Part shown: positions 25,822 through 34,299 of the stretch, in pieces
Numbering within the stretch: the stretch's first letter is position 1
How the letters are laid out: every line of letters starts with the position of its first letter
Source of the DNA: Streptomyces ferrugineus
GTDB lineage: Bacteria > Actinomycetota > Actinomycetes > Streptomycetales > Streptomycetaceae
Direction: 5' to 3'
Length of the DNA: 64,000 bases
Assembly (NCBI RefSeq): GCF_015160855.1
Contig: NZ_CP063373.1
Location: 3,162,001 to 3,226,000 of the forward strand
The notes under the pieces: model-generated
Database searches by the model: none
What the model saw: the letters and a program-made list of their open reading frames with translations, nothing else
Told to the model about the DNA's origin: nothing
Position numbers and translations under genes: made by a program

Positions 25822-27912
25822 ATGAGCACGGAAGCGCGGCGCGCCCCCATCCCACCACGCCCCACCACGCCCCCTCCGCCATCCGCTCCGCCCCGCCCGA
25901 CGACACCGCCGACCGTCGGCGACGGACGGGACGAGGACACGGCCGGCGAGGCCGCGCGAACGGAGGGCACGGTGCCTGGCGGCGTCGGCACGAGGCCGGA
26001 CCCCATGGACGGCTCGCCGGAGGGACGGACGACCGCGCCGCGCGGCACCCGGCCGCACCCGAGCGCACGCATCCCGTCCCCCGGAGCCGACGCCCCGCCC
26101 CCGCCCCGAGCCTCGGCCCGCTTCCCGGACACACCGCCCGTGGCAGGGCGCACGGACGCCGGCGACTCGCCGCGCCCCGAGGCCGCCGGCACACCGCCCC
26201 GCCCGACCGGCCGAGTGAGCGCCCCCGCCGAGACCGCCGCGGAGTCGACGTTCCGCCTCCGCCCGATCCCCGCGAACCCGTCACCCGACACCGGCAACCG
26301 GCCGACCGGCGCGCAGGGTTCGCCCAGTGGGCCGCGCACCACGTCCGGCCCCGCCGGTACACCGCCCCAGCGCGCCTCTGCGGACATGCCTCCACAGCGC
26401 ACCGCCGCTACCAGGCACCCCTCTGCGAGCCCACCACCTCGCCCGGGAAACGCCCCCGCGCAGGGTTCCGCGGGTGCGCCACCTCGTCCGGGAAACCCCC
26501 CCGCCCAGGGTTCTGTGGGTACGTCTTCCCGGTCGGGCCCGGTTTCCGGGTCGGGTTCTGCGGGTGTGCCGCCTCGGTCGGGCAGTGCCTCGGCGCAGGG
26601 TTCCGTCGGTACGTCTTCCCGGTCGGGCCCGGTCTCTGGGTCGGGTTCCGGGGGTGTGCCGCCTCGTCCGGGAAACGCCCCCGCCCAGGGTTCTGTGGGT
26701 ACGTCTTCCCGGTCGGGCCCGGTCTCTGGGCCGGGTTCCGGGGGTGTGCCGCCCCGGTCGGGCAGTGCCCCCGCGCAGGGTTCCGTCGGTACGCCGCCCC
26801 AGCCGGGCACCGCCACCGGACCGGGTCCCGCCGGCACGCCTCCCCGCCCGAGCACCGCCCCCGCCGACCGCGCGCACCGAGTCCGTTCCGCACCCCTGCC
26901 CCCGATGCGCCCCCCGCAGGCGCCACCCTCGGGTGGAGACGGGTACGGGGCGGCTGTGCCCCCGGCCGGAGACGTGTACGGGGCATCGGCACCCGCCGGC
27001 TCCTCCCGGGACCTGTCGCACTCGGCTGCCGCGTTCTCTCCCGACCCGTCCCTCTCCTGGAGCGCCCCGATGGCGCCGCCGGGTTCCGGGCGGCCCGTCG
27101 TGTCGTTCGGGGAGCCCGAGGGGTACGACCAGCAGGCGAGGCCGCGGCCCCTCGGGGTGCGGATCCGGCCCCGGATCGCCGCGGCCGCCGCGTGTGTCGT
27201 GCTCGGCATCGGGCTCATCGGCGGGGCCGTGACCGGGAGTTGGCTGCTCGGCGAGCCCGGTGACGGCGGCTCGCAGGACACCTTCGCCACGGCCGGCACG
27301 CTGTGGCACAGCGTCCCCGTCGACGGGCTGTTCCCGCCCACCGTGATCGGCAAGGGGGCTGGTCCCGGCGGCGCCGACCGCATCTGGACGCGGATCGCCG
27401 TCGCGCCGGACACCGGCTGCGCGGACGCCTTCGACCCGCTGCTGCGCGAGGCCCTCGCCCCGGTCGGCTGTGAGCGCCTCCTGCGCGCCACCTACACCGA
27501 CGCCACCCAGAGCTATGTCACCACCGTCGGCCTGCTCTTCACCAAGGCCGACGCCGCCGCGATGCGCTCACTCGACTCCCGGTTCGCCAAGGAGGGCCTC
27601 GACCGCCGTACGGACCTGATGCCGCGGCCGTACGCCGCGAAGGGCACCCTGGCCGCCGGATTCGGCGACGAGCAGCGCGCCTCCTGGACCCTCTCCGTGC
27701 TCACCGACGCCCCCGTCGTGGTCTACTCCGTCTCCGGCTGGGCCGACGACCGCACGGTCGACGACCCCCAGCCCGCCAAGGAGGCCATGGAGTCCGGCGC
27801 CACCACGGCCGTGGCCCAGGCCGGCCTCGGCCACGAGGCACAGGGCCTCGCCGACCGCGTCGAACGCGCCCTGCGCAAGAACGTCGGCCCGTCCCCGGAG
27901 CAGTCGTCATGA
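25822..27912 (+). CDS. Large Pro-rich single-pass membrane protein with 90-bp tandem repeats
   Basis: A 696-residue protein. Residues 1 to about 440 are low-complexity Pro/Ser/Gly/Ala, with several 30-residue repeats of the type QGSVGTSSRSGPVSG. A single membrane helix follows (about 451-477, IAAAAACVVLGIGLIGGAV), then an extracellular domain of about 220 residues with a Cys pair (DTGCADAF and APVGCERL). Topology is probably cytoplasmic Pro-rich tail, outside C-domain. ATG 25822 is preceded by a G-rich stretch; longer frames upstream are unlikely. The stop overlaps the mycosin-like protease start by 4 nt, so the two work together. Possibly a substrate, scaffold or activator of the protease; family not recognised. 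Confidence 0.75.
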   Translation: MSTEARRAPIPPRPTTPPPPSAPPRPTTPPTVGDGRDEDTAGEAARTEGTVPGGVGTRPDPMDGSPEGRTTAPRGTRPHPSARIPSPGADAPPPPRASARFPDTPPVAGRTDAGDSPRPEAAGTPPRPTGRVSAPAETAAESTFRLRPIPANPSPDTGNRPTGAQGSPSGPRTTSGPAGTPPQRASADMPPQRTAATRHPSASPPPRPGNAPAQGSAGAPPRPGNPPAQGSVGTSSRSGPVSGSGSAGVPPRSGSASAQGSVGTSSRSGPVSGSGSGGVPPRPGNAPAQGSVGTSSRSGPVSGPGSGGVPPRSGSAPAQGSVGTPPQPGTATGPGPAGTPPRPSTAPADRAHRVRSAPLPPMRPPQAPPSGGDGYGAAVPPAGDVYGASAPAGSSRDLSHSAAAFSPDPSLSWSAPMAPPGSGRPVVSFGEPEGYDQQARPRPLGVRIRPRIAAAAACVVLGIGLIGGAVTGSWLLGEPGDGGSQDTFATAGTLWHSVPVDGLFPPTVIGKGAGPGGADRIWTRIAVAPDTGCADAFDPLLREALAPVGCERLLRATYTDATQSYVTTVGLLFTKADAAAMRSLDSRFAKEGLDRRTDLMPRPYAAKGTLAAGFGDEQRASWTLSVLTDAPVVVYSVSGWADDRTVDDPQPAKEAMESGATTAVAQAGLGHEAQGLADRVERALRKNVGPSPEQSS
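26431..26790 (+). repeat. In-frame 90-bp tandem repeats
   Basis: A 90-bp period is exact: ACGTCTTCCCGGTCGGGCCC begins at 26521, 26611 and 26701, with diverged copies on both sides. Each unit encodes 30 residues (QGSVGTSSRSGPVSG plus a Gly/Pro-rich part). T-rich wobble use in the units differs from the GC-ending codons around them, which points to recent amplification. Confidence 0.85.
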
Positions 27913-29156
27913 ACACCGGCACGAACCGCGCCACGAGCACAGCCGTGAACAGCGCGGCGACCCGCTCCGTGACCAGGGGCGTGAAGAGCCTCATGACCCG
28001 CCGCACCGGCCCCCTCGCCGTCCTCCTCGGCGCCTGCCTCGCCCTCCTGCCCCCCACCGTCGCGCACGCCGACTCCATCCGCGCCCAGCAGTGGGCCCTG
28101 GAGGCGATGAACACCCAGGAGGCCTGGCAGACCACCAAGGGCGAGGGCGTCACCGTCGCCGTCCTGGACACCGGCGTCGAGGACGACCACCCCGACCTCG
28201 CCGGCAACGTCCTCGAAGGCAAGGACATGGTCGGCTTCGGCGCCGAGCGCGGCGACCGCGCCTGGGCCCGGCACGGCACCGCGATGGCCGGCATCATCGC
28301 CGGTCACGGACACGGCCCGGGCAACGGCGACGGCGTCATGGGCATCGCCCCCGAGGCCAAGATCCTCCCCGTCCGCGTCATCCTGGAGGACGGCGACCCG
28401 GCCCGCGCCAGGGCCCGCAGCACCCGCGGCAACGCCCTCGCCGAAGGCATCCGCTGGGCCGCCGACCACGGCGCCGACGTCATCAACCTCTCCCTCGGCG
28501 ACGACTCCAAGTCCGCCCACCCCGAGGCCGGCGAGGACGAGGCCGTCCAGTACGCCCTGAAGAAGGGCGCCGTCGTCGTCGCCTCGGCCGGCAACGGCGG
28601 CGAGAAGGGCGACCACATCTCCTACCCGGCCGCCTACCCGGGCGTCATCGCCGCGACCGCCGTCGACCGCTACGGCACCCGCGCCTCCTTCTCCACCCGC
28701 CGCTGGTACGCCACGGTCAGCGCCCCCGGCGTCAACGTCGTCATCGCGGACCCCGACCACAAGTACTACGAAGGCTGGGGCACCAGCGCCGCGGCCGCCT
28801 TCGTCTCCGGCGCGGTGGCCCTGGTCAAGGCCGCCCACCCCGACCTGACCCCGGCGCAGATCAAGAAGCTCCTTCAGGACACGGCCCGCAACGCCCCCGC
28901 CGACGGCCGCGACGACTCCCGCGGCTACGGCTTCATCGACCCGGCCGCCGCCATCAAGAAGGCCTCCGGCATGCGGCCGACGGACCTGAAGGCAGCGGCG
29001 TACGGCGAGGAGTACTTCGGCCCGGGCCCCGACGCCGCCGCGTCCGAGGACGACGGGACGAGCTGGACCGCGTGGGTCGCGGGCAGCGCCGGCGGCCTGC
29101 TGCTGGTGTCGGCGGTCGTGGTCTTGCGGGGCCGCCGCGGCCGCTTCGGCTTCTAG
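27909..29156 (+). CDS. Mycosin-like subtilase (S8 serine protease), membrane anchored
   Basis: A 415-residue secreted subtilase. A signal peptide (hydrophobic core GPLAVLLGACLALLPPTVAHA, to about residue 54) precedes the catalytic domain. The triad is Asp in VAVLDTGVEDDHPDL, His in RHGTAMAGIIAG and Ser in GTSAAAAFVSG. A C-terminal membrane helix (AGGLLLVSAVVVL) and basic tail anchor it outside the cell, as in MycP mycosins of type VII secretion. No ESX/T7SS components are nearby, so the link to T7SS is only by family likeness. ATG 27909 overlaps the repeat-protein stop. Confidence 0.92.
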   Translation: MNTGTNRATSTAVNSAATRSVTRGVKSLMTRRTGPLAVLLGACLALLPPTVAHADSIRAQQWALEAMNTQEAWQTTKGEGVTVAVLDTGVEDDHPDLAGNVLEGKDMVGFGAERGDRAWARHGTAMAGIIAGHGHGPGNGDGVMGIAPEAKILPVRVILEDGDPARARARSTRGNALAEGIRWAADHGADVINLSLGDDSKSAHPEAGEDEAVQYALKKGAVVVASAGNGGEKGDHISYPAAYPGVIAATAVDRYGTRASFSTRRWYATVSAPGVNVVIADPDHKYYEGWGTSAAAAFVSGAVALVKAAHPDLTPAQIKKLLQDTARNAPADGRDDSRGYGFIDPAAAIKKASGMRPTDLKAAAYGEEYFGPGPDAAASEDDGTSWTAWVAGSAGGLLLVSAVVVLRGRRGRFGF

Positions 29157-29168
29157 CCGCCCGGTCCG

Positions 29169-30155
29169 CTACGAGGCGGCGGATGCCGCGGCGGCCGCAG
29201 AACCGGACACGGCCTCCCCGGTGACCACCGACACCGCCGCTCGTGCGGCCGCCTCGACCAGCGCGACGCCCTTCGTCCTGGTGGAGTTGCCGTCGGAGAG
29301 CACGGCCACCAGACAGTCGTGGCCGTCCACCGTCACCCGCCCGATGCTGTTGATGTCCCACAGCCCGGTGGCGGTGCGCGGCAGCCAGCCGTTCTTCAAC
29401 GCCCATGCGGAGCCGTCGGCCGCGGCGGACACCCCCCACCGCTGGTCGACCGCGATCCGCCCCATCAACCCCTGGAGATACGCGCGCGAGCCTGCGCTCA
29501 GCGCCGAGTCATCTCCGAACACCTGCCCCAACAAGGTGAGTTGATCAGCGGCGGTGGCCTGTGTCAGCCCCCAGTACATGCCGTCGCCGCCCTCGGTGTC
29601 GGTGAGCCCGAGGCGCTCGTTCGCCTCGTCGAGCCCGTCCGCCTTCCCGATCGCCCGCCACAGGGCCGACGCGGCGGTGTTGTCGCTGGTGCCGATCATC
29701 TCGGCGGCGTACGACTCTTCCACCGCGGTGAGCTCACGCCCCGCATCCTGAGCCTGGAGCAGCAGCGCGGCCAGGATGTCGACCTTGACGATGCTCGCGG
29801 TGTCGAAGCTGCCGTCCCCGTAGCCGGCCCTCGCACCGGACTCCAGATCCAGCGCCGCCACCGACATCCTGGCGCCGTCCTCGACGGTCACCGACTCCAC
29901 GGCCCCGGCCAGCAGCGCGTCGCGGTCCACCGTCGGCTCTGCCACCGGTTCCACCGAAGCCTCCCCACCCGCGCGGACCGAAACCGACGCCGAGGCCGAC
30001 GGCGTCGCCGCCGACGATACGGCGTCGCCGCCCGGGTGCGCCTGAGCCTGCACGTAAACGGTCCCCGTGGCCGCGGCGCCGACGATGACGACGAAGGCGA
30101 GCGCGGCGTACGACGGCACCAGCCGACGGCGGCGGAGGGCTGCGGAGGACTCCAT
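29169..30155 (-). CDS. Secreted class A beta-lactamase-like serine hydrolase
   Basis: A 328-residue protein with an N-terminal signal anchor (about 13-36) and a Ser/Ala-rich stalk. The penicilloyl-transferase fold follows: SxxK as SIVK (in DTASIVKVDILAALL), SDN (GTSDNTAASALW), and a KTG-equivalent KNGWLP. The Glu of the omega loop of true class A lactamases is not obvious, so it may be a peptidase or a non-lactamase homologue. Its C-terminus is Ala-rich. Convergent with the mycosin gene, 12 nt apart. Confidence 0.85.
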   Translation of the reverse strand: MESSAALRRRRLVPSYAALAFVVIVGAAATGTVYVQAQAHPGGDAVSSAATPSASASVSVRAGGEASVEPVAEPTVDRDALLAGAVESVTVEDGARMSVAALDLESGARAGYGDGSFDTASIVKVDILAALLLQAQDAGRELTAVEESYAAEMIGTSDNTAASALWRAIGKADGLDEANERLGLTDTEGGDGMYWGLTQATAADQLTLLGQVFGDDSALSAGSRAYLQGLMGRIAVDQRWGVSAAADGSAWALKNGWLPRTATGLWDINSIGRVTVDGHDCLVAVLSDGNSTRTKGVALVEAAARAAVSVVTGEAVSGSAAAAASAAS

Positions 30156-30304
30156 GCCCGCGATCGTCGGGGCGCTGTCTGTGCGTGCCGTTAGACGGAC
30201 GTTAGATGTGTGTCAGAGAAGTCGGGATCCCGGGGGCGGGTGTCACGGCCCGGTTTCCGGGGCCGCACAAGCCCAGCAGCATCCCCCCGATAGGGTCGGT
30301 GACC

Positions 30305-31036
30305 GTGGCGAACAAGAACATTCCCGACTCCCCCTTCTCCGACGACGACGGCTCCGCCGACCCCCGGCTGAGCGCCGCGCTCGCGGCCTGGGCCGAGGAC
30401 CGCACCGCCGAGGGCCCGGTCCTTCAGGCCCTCAAGGGCGCCCGGCTGCTCGTCCCGGTCGTCGCCGTGCTCGGCGAGGTCGAGGAGGACGAGAACGGGC
30501 TGCGCCGCGAGAAGACCAGCGACATGGCCGTCCCCACCCTCAAGGCCGGCGATCGCACCGCCCTGCCCGCCTTCACCTCCACCGACTCCCTGGCCCGCTG
30601 GGACCCGGCGGCCCGCCCCGTCGCCGTACCCCTGCACCAGGCCCTCCAGGCCGCGGCGCACGAGAAGGCGGACACGGTCGTACTGGACATGGCCGGGCCG
30701 GTGCCGTACGAGCTGACGGGACGCGCCCTGCTCGCGCTCGCCGAGGGGCGTACGACGACCGACCCGCTGGCCGACCCGGCCGTGCGGGAGGCGGTACGGG
30801 CCGCGGTGGCCGCCGAGCCCGCCGTGCTGCGCGCCCACCTCGGGCCCGGACAGGCCGACGGCATCCTCGCCCTCGTACTGGAGGAGTCCGCCGCCCCCGC
30901 CGAGGCCGCCCGCGCCGTCGCCGACCGTCTCGCCGCCGACCAGACACTCAGGGCCCGCCTGGTGCGCGGCCTCGACCTGGCACTTCTGCCGGCCGGGACG
31001 ACGCCACCGGGCGAGCCCCTGTACGTACGCGGATGA
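30305..31036 (+). CDS. SseB-family protein
   Basis: A 243-residue protein of the SseB type (DPRLSAALAAWAEDRTAEGPVLQALKGARLLVPVVAV, then KAGDRTALPAFTSTDSLARWDP), followed by a C-terminal half of helical repeats. The likely start is GTG 30305 (MANKNIPDSPF); GTG 30299 and ATG-like starts further upstream are weaker. SseB domains occur in secretion-related and many actinobacterial proteins of unknown role. It ends in a strong shared hairpin. Confidence 0.85.
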   Translation: MANKNIPDSPFSDDDGSADPRLSAALAAWAEDRTAEGPVLQALKGARLLVPVVAVLGEVEEDENGLRREKTSDMAVPTLKAGDRTALPAFTSTDSLARWDPAARPVAVPLHQALQAAAHEKADTVVLDMAGPVPYELTGRALLALAEGRTTTDPLADPAVREAVRAAVAAEPAVLRAHLGPGQADGILALVLEESAAPAEAARAVADRLAADQTLRARLVRGLDLALLPAGTTPPGEPLYVRG

Positions 31037-31037
31037 C

Positions 31038-31132
31038 CTAGGGGGTGGTTTGAAAGTCCCGCACAGCACCCGTGGCGCCCGGCACGCACCGAACACCACG
31101 GGCACCGCACTGGACTTTCAAACCACCCCTAG
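31038..31132. terminator. Long bidirectional hairpin terminator
   Basis: Outer arms 31038-31059 and 31112-31132 pair over 21 bp with one extra G (CTAGGGGTGGTTTGAAAGTCC type). Inner CCCGTGG and CCACGGG pair again. The structure starts 1 nt after the SseB-family stop and includes the TAG stop of the DUF1844 gene on the other strand. Confidence 0.85.
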
Positions 31133-31494
31133 CCGTAGATCGCGCCGGTGTACTTCTCACCCGGCCCCTGGCCCGGCTCGTCCGGGACGATCGATGCCTC
31201 GCGGAAGGCGAGCTGCAGCGACTTCAGGCCGTCGCGCAGCGGCGCCGCGTGGAAGGAGCTGATCTCGGTGGCGCTGGCGTCGAGCAGTCCGGCGAGGGCG
31301 TGCACCAGCTTGCGGGCCTCGTCCAGGTCCTTGTGCTTGTCGCCCTCCTCGGTCAGACCGAGCTTCACGGCGGCGGCGCTCATCAGGTTGACGGCGACCG
31401 TCACGATCACCTCGACCGCCGGGACCTCGGCGATGTCGCGGGTCATGGCGTCGAAGTCGGGGGAACCAGCGGACTCAGGAGGGGTGTCACTCAT
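31129..31494 (-). CDS. DUF1844 protein
   Basis: A 121-residue small helical protein of the DUF1844 family (AVEVIVTVAVNLMSAAAVKLGL, then DLDEARKLVHALAGLLDA). No catalytic motif is visible. It lies back to back with the infC leader, an arrangement common in Streptomyces. Cytoplasmic; function unknown. Confidence 0.88.
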   Translation of the reverse strand: MSDTPPESAGSPDFDAMTRDIAEVPAVEVIVTVAVNLMSAAAVKLGLTEEGDKHKDLDEARKLVHALAGLLDASATEISSFHAAPLRDGLKSLQLAFREASIVPDEPGQGPGEKYTGAIYG

Positions 31495-31855
31495 GCCTCA
31501 CACGATAGGCCCCGGTGCACGCCGGTTCGCGCCGCCCCCGGCCAGCTGCTAGCCTTGTGGAACGACCGGCTGGACATGTATGTGCTCAGCCCACAAGTGG
31601 AGGCTCCGATCTCCCACCTGGCTGTCCCTGGGGACGGCGGGTCACCCGGTCAGGCGGCCACCATCGTTCCGTACGGACGATGGAGTCGCCCGAAAGCGCG
31701 CCCCGCGATCATCGCGGCGGTGCTCCGGAAGTGTTTGGAGCCCCGCCTGTGATCGTCCGGGGCATTTTTTCTGCTTCGGCGCGGTTAGGTCTATCGAAAA
31801 GAGACATACGCGGCTGTCCGCCAGACCGTCGCGTGGTGCTAACCGAGGAGGATCC
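31495..31855 (+). promoter_or_regulatory. infC leader region
   Basis: About 360 bp of untranslated DNA before infC. It contains G/C-rich inverted repeats (GATCATCGCGGCGG with CCGCCTGTGATC, 31708-31754) that can compete with the terminator-like hairpin at 31740-31770. The promoter itself is not clear; a TAGCCT hexamer near 31551 is a weak candidate. The arrangement suggests attenuation or autogenous control of the infC-rpmI-rplT operon. Confidence 0.6.
31740..31770 (+). terminator. Attenuator-like hairpin in the infC leader
   Basis: GCCCCG and CGGGGC form a 6-bp stem followed immediately by A and six T (31764-31770), ending 85 nt before the infC start. T runs of this length are rare in this DNA. 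Confidence 0.6.
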
Positions 31856-31858
31856 ATC
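31846..31858 (+). promoter_or_regulatory. Ribosome site and ATC start of infC
   Basis: AGGAGG (31846-31851) is followed 4 nt later by ATC (31856-31858). The family N-terminus ([17 protein letters not shown]) begins at the next codon, and no ATG or GTG is available in frame here. The first in-frame ATG downstream is far inside the domain. Confidence 0.85.
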
Positions 31859-32503
31859 AGCGCCGAGCCCCGCATCAACGACCGGATTCGCGTTCCCGAG
31901 GTGCGACTTGTCGGTCCCAGTGGCGAGCAGGTGGGCATTGTCCCGCTGGCCAAGGCACTGGAGCTTGCCCAGGAGTACGACCTCGATCTCGTCGAGGTAG
32001 CGGCGAACGCCCGTCCGCCCGTGTGCAAGCTCATGGACTACGGGAAGTTCAAGTACGAGTCGGCCATGAAGGCCCGTGAGGCGCGCAAGAACCAGGCGCA
32101 CACGGTCATCAAGGAGATGAAGCTCCGGCCGAAGATCGACCCGCACGACTATGACACCAAGAAGGGTCACGTCGTCCGGTTCCTCAAGCAGGGCGACAAG
32201 GTCAAGATCACGATCATGTTCCGTGGTCGCGAGCAGTCCCGTCCCGAACTGGGCTACCGACTGCTGCAGCGTCTCGCGGAGGACGTCCAGGACCTCGGGT
32301 TCGTCGAGTCGAACCCGAAGCAGGACGGCCGGAACATGATCATGGTTCTCGGTCCGCACAAGAAGAAGACCGAGGCGATGGCCGAGGCCCGCCAGGCGCA
32401 GGAGGCCCGCAAGGCCGAAGCGAAGGCCAACCCCGGCCGCTCGCAGAACGCCGCGGACGCCGAGAGCGCCGCGGCCCCTGCCGAGGCTTCCGCCGAGGCG
32501 TGA
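31856..32503 (+). CDS. infC: Translation initiation factor IF-3, ATC start codon
   Basis: A 215-residue IF-3, which discriminates start codons and keeps the 30S subunit free. The N-domain ([49 protein letters not shown]) and C-domain ([39 protein letters not shown]) are complete, with an Ala/Glu-rich actinobacterial tail. The start must be the near-cognate ATC 31856. IF-3 rejects such codons, which allows feedback control as known for E. coli infC with AUU; mycobacterial infC also starts at AUC. First gene of infC-rpmI-rplT. Confidence 0.95.
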   Translation: MSAEPRINDRIRVPEVRLVGPSGEQVGIVPLAKALELAQEYDLDLVEVAANARPPVCKLMDYGKFKYESAMKAREARKNQAHTVIKEMKLRPKIDPHDYDTKKGHVVRFLKQGDKVKITIMFRGREQSRPELGYRLLQRLAEDVQDLGFVESNPKQDGRNMIMVLGPHKKKTEAMAEARQAQEARKAEAKANPGRSQNAADAESAAAPAEASAEA

Positions 32504-32613
32504 TCCCGGGGGACACCAGTCCCCAGGACGTAACCGATACAAGAGCGACGCTCCACCGTGCCCGGTTTCACGACCGGGCATCGGAGCGCCACTGACGAGG
32601 AGAGAACGGCGCT

Positions 32614-32808
32614 ATGCCGAAGAACAAGTCGCACAGCGGTGCCAGCAAGCGCTTCAAGGTCACCGGCTCCGGCAAGGTGCTCCGTGAGCGCGCCGGCAAG
32701 CGCCACCTGCTCGAGCACAAGTCGTCCCGTCTGACGCGTCGCCTGACCGGCAACGCCGAGATGGCCCCGGGCGACGCCAAGAAGATCAAGAAGCTTCTCG
32801 GCAAGTGA
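32614..32808 (+). CDS. rpmI: Ribosomal protein bL35
   Basis: A 64-residue basic protein with the standard L35 sequence ([21 protein letters not shown]). Structural protein of the 50S subunit. ATG 32614 has GAGGAG upstream. It is followed by rplT 101 nt later in the conserved operon order. Confidence 0.97.
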   Translation: MPKNKSHSGASKRFKVTGSGKVLRERAGKRHLLEHKSSRLTRRLTGNAEMAPGDAKKIKKLLGK

Positions 32809-32909
32809 CGTGAGCGGCGCCCCCAGTGAGCGCCGTACGTCTGGACCGGGACCCAATCGATACCGGGCCGTGTGAGTCCAACCGCGGCCCCGCTACAAGG
32901 AGTTAACAA

Positions 32910-33293
32910 GTGGCACGCGTCAAGCGGGCAGTCAACGCCCACAAGAAGCGCCGGGCGATCCTCGAGCAGGCCTCCGGCTACCGCGGTCAGCGCTCGCGCC
33001 TGTACCGCAAGGCCAAGGAGCAGGTCACCCACTCGCTGGTCTACAACTACAACGACCGCAAGAAGCGCAAGGGCGACTTCCGTCAGCTGTGGATCCAGCG
33101 CATCAACGCCGCTGCCCGCGCCAACGGCATCACGTACAACCGCTTCATCCAGGGTCTGAAGGCCGCGAACGTCGAGGTCGACCGCAAGATCCTGGCCGAG
33201 CTGGCCGTCAACGACGCGAACGCGTTCGCCGCGCTCGTCGAGGTCGCCCAGAAGGCGCTGCCGAGCGACGTCAACGCCCCCAAGGCTGCGTGA
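32910..33293 (+). CDS. rplT: Ribosomal protein bL20
   Basis: A 127-residue protein with the typical L20 N-terminus ([15 protein letters not shown]) and globular part ([27 protein letters not shown]). It is needed for 50S assembly and represses its operon in some bacteria. The start is GTG 32910 after AAGGAG. It ends the operon before a hairpin terminator. Confidence 0.97.
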   Translation: MARVKRAVNAHKKRRAILEQASGYRGQRSRLYRKAKEQVTHSLVYNYNDRKKRKGDFRQLWIQRINAAARANGITYNRFIQGLKAANVEVDRKILAELAVNDANAFAALVEVAQKALPSDVNAPKAA

Positions 33294-33324
33294 GCGCTGC
33301 GCTTGGCCTGAGCCGACGTGACTG

Positions 33325-33357
33325 AACGGACCCGTGGGATCTGCCCGCGGGTCCGTT
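33325..33357 (+). terminator. Terminator of infC-rpmI-rplT
   Basis: AACGGACCCGTGGG and CCCGCGGGTCCGTT form a 14-bp stem with one G-U pair and a 5-nt loop, 31 nt after the rplT stop. Confidence 0.8.
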
Positions 33358-33397
33358 GTCGTCGGGCAGTGGAAAGTAGCTATCGAAAGTGAAGAGC

Positions 33398-34246
33398 ATG
33401 CCCTCCGCCACCCCCGAGCTCATCTCCCCCCGTTCCCCCCGCGTCTCCGCCGCCCGGCGGCTCGCCAAGCGGAACTTCCGGGGCAAGGAGCGGCTGTTCC
33501 TCGCCGAGGGGCCGCAGGCCGTGCGGGAGGCGGCCGGGTACGGGTCGACGCTCGTCGAGCTGTTCACGACCGTCGAGGCCGCGGAGCGGTACGCCGACAT
33601 CGTCGGGGAGGCCCGGGACGCGGGCGCGCGCGTGCACCTCGCCGAGGAGCAGGTGATCGCCGACATCTCGACCACCGTCACGCCGCAGGGGCTCGTCGGG
33701 ATCTGCCGGTTCATCGACACCCCCTTCGAGGAGATCCTCGCCGCCCGGCCCAGACTCGTCGCCGTCCTCGCGCATGTGCGCGACCCCGGGAACGCCGGGA
33801 CGGTGCTGCGGTGCGCCGACGCCGCCGGGGCCGAGGCCGTCGTCCTCACCGACGCGTCGGTGGATCTCTACAACCCGAAAGCCGTACGGGCCTCCGTCGG
33901 CTCCCTCTTCCATCTGCCGGTCGCCGTCGGCGTGCCCGTCGAGCGGGCCGTGGCGGGGCTCAAGGACGCCGGGGTGCGGATTCTCGCCGCCGACGGCGCC
34001 GGGACCGACGATCTGGACGACGAGCTCGACAAGGGCACCATGGGCGGGCCCACGGCCTGGGTGTTCGGCAACGAGGCGTGGGGGCTTCCGGAGGAGACCC
34101 GCGCGCTGGCCGACGCCGTCGTGCGCGTCCCGATCCACGGAAAGGCCGAGAGCCTGAACCTCGCCACCGCCGCCGCCGTATGTCTCTACGCGTCGGCCCG
34201 TGCACAGCGCGCCTCCGCAGGGTGCCGCAGCGTCACCGAGAACTAG
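33398..34246 (+). CDS. SpoU/TrmH-family RNA 2'-O-methyltransferase
   Basis: A 282-residue SPOUT methyltransferase. An N-terminal L30e-like substrate domain (RLAKRNFRGKERLFLAEGPQAVREA) is followed by the knotted AdoMet domain with its three motifs: HVRDPGNAGTVLRCADAAGA, WVFGNEAWGLPEE and IHGKAESLNLATAAAVCLYA. It probably methylates a ribose in rRNA; resistance-type TsnR enzymes share this fold. ATG 33398 fits the family better than GTG 33389. It has its own transcription unit after the rplT terminator. Confidence 0.92.
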   Translation: MPSATPELISPRSPRVSAARRLAKRNFRGKERLFLAEGPQAVREAAGYGSTLVELFTTVEAAERYADIVGEARDAGARVHLAEEQVIADISTTVTPQGLVGICRFIDTPFEEILAARPRLVAVLAHVRDPGNAGTVLRCADAAGAEAVVLTDASVDLYNPKAVRASVGSLFHLPVAVGVPVERAVAGLKDAGVRILAADGAGTDDLDDELDKGTMGGPTAWVFGNEAWGLPEETRALADAVVRVPIHGKAESLNLATAAAVCLYASARAQRASAGCRSVTEN

Positions 34247-34299
34247 TAGGGTGACCAGCTCGGGGGCCCCTCAGCCGTGGTGAGAGGTGGGGTACGGGG

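Noticed and set aside
26431..26790. Regular repeats that could suggest CRISPR
   Set aside because: The 90-bp units are contiguous, in frame and have no unique spacers; they encode a Pro/Ser-rich protein segment.
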